From positions 1 through 6,354 of the forward strand of contig JAJPXE010000021.1 in the NCBI GenBank assembly GCA_021205645.1: a stretch of DNA of 6,354 bases, in the 5' to 3' direction. Numbering within the stretch: position 1 is the first letter of the stretch; each line of letters opens with the position of its first letter. Under the pieces are notes generated by a model. The model did not search any database, had not been told where the DNA came from, and saw nothing but the letters and a program-made list of their open reading frames with translations. The position numbers and the translations under genes were made by a program. This document shows positions 6,335 to 6,354 of the stretch, one piece after another. The DNA is from Candidatus Gastranaerophilales bacterium. Lineage in GTDB: Bacteria > Cyanobacteriota > Vampirovibrionia > Gastranaerophilales > Gastranaerophilaceae.

Positions 6335-6354
6335 TTCTATAGTCAATACAAAAT

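Noticed and set aside
6329..6344. GACTA/TAGTC hairpin at the end of the Hsp20-family gene as a terminator
   Set aside because: Only 5 bp, AT-rich, overlapping the last codons, with no T-run before the window ends.

Overview
The window reads as AT-rich bacterial chromosome (the genes look roughly one-third GC by eye) with three protein genes and two GC-richer, repeat-filled intergenic stretches. The style of the proteins (a large zinc-ribbon signalling-type protein, a bacterial ADP-glucose-type glycogen synthase and a membrane-anchored small heat-shock protein) suggests an uncultured, possibly gut-associated lineage. Gastranaerophilales/Vampirovibrionia ('Melainabacteria') is my best guess, but this is an impression and nothing in the window proves it. 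There are no rRNA, tRNA, CRISPR or transposase genes.

Layout. 1-253: gene-free region downstream of glgA, holding the right-hand part of a repeat mosaic. 254-1696 (minus): glgA, glycogen synthase, complete. 1714-5232 (minus): a 1172-residue protein with three N-terminal zinc ribbons, a region resembling a degenerate class III nucleotide cyclase domain, a degenerate STAND/AAA-type ATPase, a winged-helix-like segment, a long helical TPR-like region and an acidic tail. The two minus-strand genes are 17 nt apart and almost certainly form an operon. It is read from a good-looking promoter (TTGAGG-17-TATAAT) placed so close to the ATG that the mRNA should be leaderless. 5233-5815: a 583-nt intergenic region between divergent genes, with mosaic repeats, a 76-nt imperfect palindrome, further GC-rich hairpins and a terminator-like hairpin facing left. 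5816-6334 (plus): a 172-residue protein with one N-terminal membrane segment and an Hsp20/alpha-crystallin domain.

How it may work together. GlgA elongates alpha-1,4-glucan from ADP-glucose. The large protein resembles soluble-adenylyl-cyclase-like or STAND regulators whose catalytic motifs have decayed, so it may be a scaffold or sensor co-expressed with glycogen synthesis; this is inference from architecture and gene order. The most unusual features are that pseudoenzyme-like architecture, its predicted leaderless start, and the repeat family that flanks the operon on both sides with its units in swapped order.
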